DNA from: Oscillospiraceae bacterium
GTDB taxonomy: Bacteria; Bacillota; Clostridia; Oscillospirales; Oscillospiraceae
Reading direction: 5' to 3'
Assembly (NCBI GenBank): GCA_020025425.1
Contig: JAHHSD010000011.1
Location: 1 to 44,445 of the forward strand
Length of the DNA: 44,445 bases
Position numbers and translations under genes: made by a program. How positions within the stretch are numbered: position 1 is the first letter of the stretch; every line of letters starts with the position of its first letter. The notes under the pieces were generated by a model, which was not told the origin of the DNA, did not search any database, and saw only the letters and a list, made by a program, of their open reading frames with translations. Shown in pieces: positions 42,801 to 44,445 of this stretch.

Positions 42801-44445
42801 GCATGGCGCCCTGGCTGTTGTCCTTGGCATAGGTAGACTGAATATCGTGGGTGATGACGCCGAAGGCGGTCTCGCCGCTGTGCATGTCCATCTCGATTCC
42901 AAAGCTGCCATCGCTGGAATAAACAGGCTCCACATAGGTAAGCTCTTTGCTGACGCGCTCAGCAATCCAGAGCTTCTGGCCTTCCGTGGGGATCGCCTGC
43001 TCCAGGGTGCCCTGGAACAGACCGCCCTTCAGGCCCACAGCACCGTTCAGCGTGATCTTACCGGCGTGGACGGCCTGGCGGTCGGGGTGACGACCGTAGA
43101 ACCGGACAACCTGGGTATGGAGATGCTCCAGGGTCAGGTTGCCCTTGACGTCAATGGCCGAGCTGGTGCCGCCCGCACGCAGGGTAATGTGCTTGTTGGC
43201 ACTCTCACCGGTCTGAATGACGATATTGCCGTCATACTTACTGGCGTCCACCGGGATGGTCCGCAGCTGATTCCCGCTGGCGTCAATATTAACGCCCTCG
43301 TAGAAGTTCAGTGTGATGCTGCTGGCCGCCGCCCGGGTCTTCATCGCGGGGTCCTGGGTCACATTGACGGTGTAGTGGGTCGGCGTATCCGCGCCGTCCG
43401 CCCGTCTGTGCCGGATGGAGAATTTGGTGTCGCTCTGTGCCTGTCTCCACTCGTACTCAGACATCTTAGTCTCATCGGGACCCTGTCTCCACTGAATCCC
43501 GTCATCCTTGACCTGGATCTCCAGATGGCCGTTGGTCAGGTCCACCATCTGGGAATCACGCTGGCCGGGGACCCAGTATTGGGCGGTGTTGTTGTTGTTT
43601 GCGCCTGCCTTCAGGTGCTGGAAGGTCTCTGTGGGTCTGCCGCTCACGTTCCAGTAGTTGTTGCCCACCTTGACGTTGTAGCTGCCTTCCTTGGGCACGG
43701 TGCGCAGCACATAAATGCTGTTACCATGCACATAGGTCACGGGGAAGGCAAACTCGACCTTCACCTGCTCCTTGCCGTTGGACAGAACGATGTCGTTTGC
43801 CAGTTCATTTTGGAAGGGGCTCAGGCTACCCCAGAACATCACGCTCTCGTTCTCCTTAAAGATGCCGGACATGCCGCCCTGGGCCGGAGACAGCAGGGAG
43901 GAGCTGTCGCACGAGATCGCAGTCAGATCGAACCCAGGCTCCACCGTGATCAAGCTCCCCTTGGCGGGGTAGAACTGAATGGCGCCGAGCAGCTTGCTTC
44001 CTTCATGTCCGATGCTCTGCAGCTTCATTCTGCCGCTCATCAGGTGGATGGGATTCGATTCACCCGCAGCCACCAGGCCCAGGCCGACCGAAGCATTGAT
44101 GTTCAGCTGGCTCTGGGGCTCCATATTCACCTTAATGGTGCCGTGGGAGGTGCTGAGATCTCCCGTAGAGCCGTAATGCTCGTCATACGAAGTATAGTGG
44201 CCGCCGATACCTATTGTATAGCCGTCTTTTCGCTCCAGGTTGATGTCCATACGGCCGCCGCCGGTCAGGATCAGCTCGGAGTTCTTGTCCACAACGATGC
44301 CTGTACCGGCATAACCGAGGATCTTGCTGGTGGTCCCGTCGGGGATGTCCAACGTCACCTTGGCTCCGGCCTTGTCGCTGCCCACATGGATCGCAGACGT
44401 GTAGTTCACGTTCATATTCAGGTTCTGAAGTGTGATCTTCCGGGT
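27880..44445 (-). CDS. Giant SLH-anchored surface protein (adhesin-like), N-terminus outside window
   Basis: One uninterrupted frame to the right edge: 5521 residues visible, no stop. Codons before the methionine at 44415 continue the same beta-helix sequence, so this is not the start and no signal peptide is visible. Order, N to C: about 44445-37600, glycine-rich beta-helix modules with AIGxG turns and five IDLxxGYIxI...GYRQS signatures; about 37600-37400, an SdrD-B-like domain (GVVYLDRDGDD ... IEGVTVQLID); about 37390-33870, Ig-like domains joined by strands such as HLYVYGQLRFQGMD; 33863-29110, two colinear superunits of InlB/Listeria-like and MucBP-like repeats; 28620-28520, a Pro-rich linker; 28510-27890, SLH domains. 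SLH domains bind secondary wall polymer on the Gram-positive surface, so a wall-attached adhesin or glycan-binding fibre is likely. Ligand unknown. There is no LPxTG motif. Confidence 0.93.
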   Translation of the reverse strand, partial: TRKITLQNLNMNVNYTSAIHVGSDKAGAKVTLDIPDGTTSKILGYAGTGIVVDKNSELILTGGGRMDINLERKDGYTIGIGGHYTSYDEHYGSTGDLSTSHGTIKVNMEPQSQLNINASVGLGLVAAGESNPIHLMSGRMKLQSIGHEGSKLLGAIQFYPAKGSLITVEPGFDLTAISCDSSSLLSPAQGGMSGIFKENESVMFWGSLSPFQNELANDIVLSNGKEQVKVEFAFPVTYVHGNSIYVLRTVPKEGSYNVKVGNNYWNVSGRPTETFQHLKAGANNNNTAQYWVPGQRDSQMVDLTNGHLEIQVKDDGIQWRQGPDETKMSEYEWRQAQSDTKFSIRHRRADGADTPTHYTVNVTQDPAMKTRAAASSITLNFYEGVNIDASGNQLRTIPVDASKYDGNIVIQTGESANKHITLRAGGTSSAIDVKGNLTLEHLHTQVVRFYGRHPDRQAVHAGKITLNGAVGLKGGLFQGTLEQAIPTEGQKLWIAERVSKELTYVEPVYSSDGSFGIEMDMHSGETAFGVITHDIQSTYAKDNSQGAMRVYQEDKSTYYEEKTGGKCYFRWWTPDMTNVAVGDQRYLAVEKLKPHTPSTVLDLRMGHIQLTKGGYRQSITLEGLKTAPVQPVTGTDFTLVYPEADDAFRYGLSAKDMDQMATVTVGQVGKETKFELNRYAISPIHVYPTGQLKLVLVDGSTTQMLHGSQKISGYLYYAPTPIRVDSGAKLTIDGQTQNTGVLQVNNHRPGDSDGYKEQNTKIYGAAAAIGSDLREQLQVSTDPAKRTKIEILGGVIKPMDTGSDYYGKGLSIALFDGTIHIGDNADVTAVVGSKELKTFPTSMSAAIGSASVCLASDKGNGAVTGRKVSVLIDGDAKVNATTMGQGAAIGEAYTGGTHSNSNSVTYSETINAAVVDVTIEGNSQVTAVSNKNYDNSYFEGAAIGGAGNSHVDLGKITIGGNAVVEARIDASGTSSMYRGSVIGTGGRNDRGIGWTGGLEIKEQAQVTATGYCTAAPVIGVEGGYYNQDKNTSKMGDVTIKGTPNVTVKYGTGAAITAPGLGVSDQYGKTSMGNVLIDTAKGSLVSIQGGIGSTAKSMGTFTKRGEGELVVDASRGALGIGWSRNGNVGAAIGDIRLEGGKITVTSAQGDYAIGRGYSKHGTAPRISVTDGVELLVLGGKIGALDVGGDIDSLDPPIGKGDKATVFMGDFRENHSGQFLIFDVSKVPAPDQAMLTLPGSQAKGFAITLPGQKLPVNLAVYAGQGGGIYTDERFMTVFHVIPNQLTQVHKLFLESAQPGVIDLNRGFVEINGTGWRQSVDATFSGGKQGFTQYSGHYTIKNGKLGHNIKIGNMTHNNENGQSVDSAVSITLDNVSIDDLNNPVDNKCPIIIDDPSGRPLSINIKSGSRTTLVAGDGQPTMRVDQGKVTLNGENATNSVLMATAAPEQPVFQVGRDADGKATLHLGSKLRLQGFFQKISHNEPANQKRTSIPGIQTGATGSYTVESGKSLLDGTFKDGLFQQGSGKKLSQRFSVRGNVTGATDYLSIEMPVDYNGFLFLVNPGSYRVSLDRDRWYYYQDADTGKKTVFPVVASAADPGSTTYLNNLVTSEEGIGVVDISHGYIQVSASGYRQSVNPDFMEDGKAVAWIPNKKGGTGSDASYNRPLIVHQKDLNTPSPYTIMVDGPGWDIQFPDGLNVSTKDSHTTSTTAKVVDQVYIPIQVNAGSNAYDYTRTTLTIPTGKTVKLAAYGDKNALELTSHYYLAIGGGGSLELDAPGSGSGIGGKNRNGYGYIYMMDDTTQLKAFSKNGKAMNVYYTYILPANQGGTATHNAFFNGVFAEARSAAETEKFQLSGGEKDTSWTFTMPTGYRGFATRVTPGNAYHVIDLNKNSGKYYTAGIGGDSSFSVTSNVTLKENLTLSQLGLDILDLARGYIEIRKDGYRQSTDPKMVNVDSGGAPWVQYEGALTVIQSNAASYAVPYNITISGDQDRTLTLKDGINVNSAVPGQVIVDAGKLTGKLTLTLSGDVKLKQSGKANMPAILAPKGLAVESNSSAVLEVQGGQGNPGIKVTGNASFAETVTVKGQGGTDSAAVDATEALTILGQVDARGGSNAPAVQADTIYFPGSLPVVLTGGETTTDQTPAPALSAKTSLTIGQNTPVTAYVSEPLLKNETAAAGKKYVFRIGDPGTPGAWKEWTGDRQFFDGSFATPAPSGDFTLDLVTGQNQSDAAVTLRMPQRTDGKNYQRFVQTVSAGTYQVTQRDSTYMDDEQKEQFVVGGNDSKSRTGLKLASKLVSGVVYLDRDGDDRWKQLPNEKDGGDVPIEGVTVQLIDKTNDKVVATAQTTADGVFILKPDAIGNNFVLKIAGTANQESVNDKDVGYPLIFTQTLGDSGLSITAPADWTSDVETTAFSLVGSAKEGVNIGYRHKIGMTVAYEGSSYPASENPVDPAMNVSTRVGQKTVLETTFSPAYLAYTRPTLTPSVNIPQGSGFVTNSSRGGIVTLKGEKVSDQAMDMTLSVDNGFGTTISVKGTVRVMGNAASVTFPGQPNRLQHTTMNFEQLVGGSIVLYNLPDAETDAVKKELQKNATVQKWNPDTRQWEDHAAMNGVSQGNVTLTDTGKFRVVTYAQAKSGEYVTNKDGGYETINGNSYCVTYEFLVHGAPEMVFKNPYHVRVGQVFDPTKEADQVIPLLTTHQHIYPQEDGTLNIVKEVFTGSKGLDESQKQQIKDKLPDGYQDAVIDKHGITLDLIGYAKYTGAGQVENTVTPAMPNQPGKYQIVYKWTSKQGMSHMLYQDMYLHGSPRLEGNRALQLTQKLGNDGTPDEQAYYTWEELLRANEASNDYIFMPDLVHIAEDGSEIRYTNDSIKTPLDTADKPINFTIKEDPRSHIFVKSVTDQDGAVIQGDALEKGIPNRLGTYRVTMVFRDTLDNLGKQDATGWETNKRYAYDETKEIGHFERDFVIRVNEKGAASLPQPPDASRLSTSFVVGDNVWFKPTTNYQEGDLELRDMNNLAANGKVYYTHANEGDAGAINIMELFRQIAAAAVIDDDLDGYLKGNHTQEEKQAALQAYIQNIEFSALTWSGNGTTESTKGDNKEIWMGNGTDATHVTVGSKQVPVVTKVPGYYNLEVKIKDFTDKGAIDHAQWVTGNVHLYVYGQLRFQGMDLVKSLHVPMANHPGSNHVTAVYQDAVTRTDKEARVTTKIPALGEDQIAKPGLQMEVSATYPLTFRTALPTAQSRTVTKQVPIYVNSRVEIKGINANTTSYATVGDQLDLTKLGAAAGESIRGEMDQKWQSDAVWVPKNDLPVSVAIDGRPVPNPESALAITGKHELIYTAEDEPGKYCTVDNKAELKAALVVDGKVQISFQNANVKPAAQDNQYEVNLDSKLKDQDVDTIVKALGPIANYIDGETMSMGQAQITPQYDAAQNTITFNAQGRAPSNKAAATVTINWVDGPVVVITLKDKSTGAAITGTDVQNPIEVATGLKVGDSFTYFAPAVKGYELAKDEDASKTIASLKAGKDNVLTFNYTRVSGGGGHSLTFLKGEGGSITAANANDKIIKGDGDVTAAVVIQGIGDQKSLADFGKLLPTTQADQGKQFAGWVDVNTGKVYRANELEKLRNEAVTEDRTLLSVFTDDGTMKDPVAITFKVEGAGTFAQGSVAPKILYIPEGQLLGAQVPTVTPLPQHVHIGWWNKDGQKVNSIADQPAAQGDVYTARCGEDYNGNGTDDAEEEKFTVTFVAQEADVTITPSQYMGIVSGASLNGYRKAEPKLATTHKLAYWYDITTDPSVTANQLTTQQMMDAKITKDTTFVAAFETVGAWQLITFTHGTGGSLKGQTEVYAQSGKPLGALVPTPLPDKDKLFWRWHEGDNAQGAVVENLAQRVVGNQAESFYATFADIDTILQNKFITITVVGQEKGAAGKELYRYEMKVEKSVVDDPVIKANDVPGYALVIDEINAGGAGAAVGADGSVTIQDRSTDRTITFVHSSQERTITIKAVDEHGVELLGVTGDTTFTRKGLVGETITITAPTYEGYVLVDSNKRVQNYEVKEQNSEIHIEYRKITSPVVIRMYETTDQVNPDTSNSKLIGMAEGTGTAGDTVTITAPAVPNYTVVGGDQKEVAIPQDASNTKPVYVDFFYIREKGTVTIRFYKDGTTEAVKAEEIVTDLPVGEAYKAVAPTIPNWTIVGDSSQTHVVTKDGPNTITFYYEENKQIPVTVLHKLESGEELSKDILSVAEGTVVSATAKTDLKGYTLKQGETAAKTLKAAANGQNEITFTYVLTGSIITVQTQLDDQPATTVKKVVKAMGEDESILPPYIPGYVLVGYTLNGSRTDVDPKQNNVKVTVSANTPQQTLIFHYKPFDEVIKGEVVTITVTDQVLGGKVLNTWTQKAQKSDASASVLAKTYPGYELVKVSVDGAAEQDPAAVVGGKGVVIDPLDAKDHKVVFYYKEKAAQGTVNVTFVGDSRAEALTGQTEFQVNKGATLVSHGYQAPAVTGKTEAGTKYVFAGWLDVSDGTLYEDPDAVNELALSKDTVFKLVMKAEGADAPATGPVTFKSAGHGTVNGKDTVTLHVVLNEPLGDMVPVVAAHVGYQFTTWMDSKGKQYTEESLKQENAAANAVYTAHFKADNVDKVKVTFLNTEGGTLNPANHVIELAKDSTLLAAGAAVPETKPAQDKVFKFWYDVTKDPNDQQNQLTADQLMQQTISEDTIFMAVFAGKDDTPTGYKVEFKSSDAQKGTLEGKTVIYVIDGEKLTGLVPKPVPAEGALFRHWKDGDVTYDTTEKLEQVTITGSKTYTAVFAKADEIIQGAYLEFTIQGVEDGTNTKLYTETRRVKADAADPTISPVSQPGYKVAGVKIEEKTAGIIGSDQYTTDADFTVHVGKLMKDKAEYTVTYTYVSLKRTVKIEAVDIQTNGTPDGYTTKTQEGVVGQNLTIYAPAIPGYKLADGEPLTKTHNVTEAKDQSVSFRYVKMTGNVIVEVWEVGPDGQENTGDDKLIRYEDKQINDPVGTSVTIDAPQMDAVYVLVGDAQKTVTIPEMGRQETVKFYYKHKTAVLTIHYQDDQGNPLEADETRTIPVGESYVAYAKPIKDWQLKPGTKDKEIINSMPEGGYQVTFVYEKFEGKQQTAKYEVAYLIGNGNQALLPAEYGQGVLNGTVTRSAPQTIEDSSGRRYKLVQVVSNDVAAFGAIPNQTGTLTLNKEDGNTLVFRYSPLVKWTVQNYYNGLAGDIVAMGHDVESAKVTPTGMPSKGDIKMDNQGNKFTLSTEVPTQITLGATDVVVKLNYQSSGPITPPTPPAPPVEPSYPVNPKPEKPKPEENYPALDKENHHSYMTGDAAGTFRPNAPISRAEVAQMFANVLKEPVPDNMSSYGRFRDVAANAWYAKSVNYMAFLGVVTGYADGAFHPNAAITRAEFMAIASKFAKVEVSERSYFADVTGHWAELYINSGYQKGWVNGYVDGTFQPDAPITRGEAAVIVNRMLERTADKSYISQHSAQLKQFPDLDTTHWAYYEIMEAVNSHDHKIVKGQEKWTKVLGN
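27890..28510 (-). other. SLH domain triplet plus partial fourth at C-terminus
   Basis: Three S-layer homology domains carry the family's TRAE-like motif: PISRAEVAQMF (about 28410-28500), AITRAEFMAIASKF (28220-28381) and PITRGEAAVIVNRM (28035-28203). Each is preceded by a G.F.P-type strand such as GYADGAFHPN. A fourth, incomplete stretch (FPDLDTTHWAYYEIMEAV) ends the protein. This is the wall anchor. Confidence 0.95.
29110..31112 (-). repeat. Superunit B: diverged tandem copy of the InlB/MucBP block
   Basis: About 667 residues. It opens with VNVTFVGDSR; four InlB/Listeria-like repeats follow, each with a tryptophan core (VFAGW, FTTW, FKFWYD, FRHW). Then come ADEIIQGAYLEFTIQG, KRTVKIEAVDIQ, GNVIVEVWEVG and TAVLTIHYQDDQG MucBP-like repeats. 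The order matches superunit A element by element. Confidence 0.8.
31840..33863 (-). repeat. Superunit A: diverged tandem copy of the InlB/MucBP block
   Basis: About 675 residues. It opens with SLTFLKGEGG; four InlB/Listeria-like repeats follow (QFAGW, HIGWW, LAYWYD, FWRW). Then come IDTILQNKFITITVVG, ERTITIKAVDEHG, SPVVIRMYET and KGTVTIRFYKDG MucBP-like repeats. It is separated from superunit B by about 240 residues of further MucBP-like sequence; matching elements lie about 2.7 kb apart. Confidence 0.8.
38617..43548 (-). repeat. Five-copy IDLxxGYIxI...GYRQS signature in the beta-helix region
   Basis: Copies at 43481-43548 (MVDLTNGHLEIQ, then QWRQG), 42581-42648 (VLDLRMGHIQLTKGGYRQS), 40483-40554 (VIDLNRGFVEINGTGWRQS), 39547-39612 (VVDISHGYIQVSASGYRQS) and 38617-38682 (ILDLARGYIEIRKDGYRQS). 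Intervals are 900, 2094, 942 and 930 nt. Each follows a strand pair of the form MP..GY.GF...V.PG.Y.V, so it closes a ~310-residue module. Confidence 0.8.
40900..42170 (-). repeat. Glycine-rich beta-helix with recurrent AIGxG turns
   Basis: Repeated turns GAAAAIGSD, SAAIGSAS, GAAIGEAYTGG, GAAIGGAGN, GSVIGTGG, APVIGVEGG, GAAIGDI and YAIGRGYS recur every ~25-50 residues, with V.I.G.A.V strand patterns between them. This is typical of a right-handed parallel beta-helix. Confidence 0.7.

Noticed and set aside
28500..44445. Glycine- and threonine-rich repeats of the giant gene as mobile-element, CRISPR or recombination repeats
   Set aside because: Repeats are protein-level and strongly diverged at the DNA level; no spacer-repeat periodicity or integrase is present.

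Overview
The window is high-GC DNA from a Gram-positive, spore-forming-type anaerobe, most plausibly a Clostridia member of the Oscillospiraceae (Flavonifractor/Lawsonibacter/Intestinimonas-like). The evidence is the combination of HemZ, a bifunctional Rel, SepF and DivIVA next to Hfq, an archaeal/eukaryote-type ProRS, YitT, SLH-anchored surface protein and ferredoxin-bearing MinD-type ATPases. The genus cannot be fixed from the sequence alone. No tRNA, rRNA, CRISPR array, insertion sequence or phage gene was seen.

Layout. (1) 1-491 (+) is the C-terminal part of an M23 (LytM) peptidase, possibly SpoIIQ-like, ending at a bidirectional terminator. (2) 579-18771 is almost entirely minus strand: proS-degV with its own promoter; a D-aminoacylase/permease operon in which both genes carry a frameshift; a small XRE regulator; lspA-rluD-ridA; and a long recJ-rel-dtd-MBL-hemZ-kinase-GH13 run reading away from a divergent promoter region at about 18.83-18.97 kb. 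(3) 19028-23699 (+) is miaA-hfq, a membrane-anchored HlyD-like adaptor, yggS, sepF and divIVA: tRNA/RNA regulation next to division-site assembly. (4) 23830-24696 is a YitT membrane protein behind a promoter and terminator-like leader. (5) 24800-27652 (+) is a tight five-domain, four-gene operon (DUF134-NifX fusion, two 4Fe-4S MinD-type ATPases, a second NifX-family protein with a His-rich tail). It resembles the anaerobe-specific orange-protein (ORP) loci. It sits behind a near-consensus promoter that carries a 12-bp palindrome over the -35 and a second imperfect copy near the start site.

(6) The last 16.5 kb (27880-44445, minus, N-terminus outside the window) is one uninterrupted gene for a giant surface protein of at least 5521 residues. 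From N to C it has glycine-rich parallel beta-helix modules carrying a five-times repeated signature, an SdrD-B-like domain, a set of Ig-like domains, two colinear ~670-residue superunits of InlB/Listeria-type and MucBP-type repeats, a proline-rich linker and SLH domains for cell-wall attachment.

Most genes are ordinary housekeeping. The points of interest are the architecture of the giant protein, the ORP-like operon with its fused regulator and putative operators, an apparent in-frame deletion in RecJ, and paired frameshifts in the D-aminoacylase operon.
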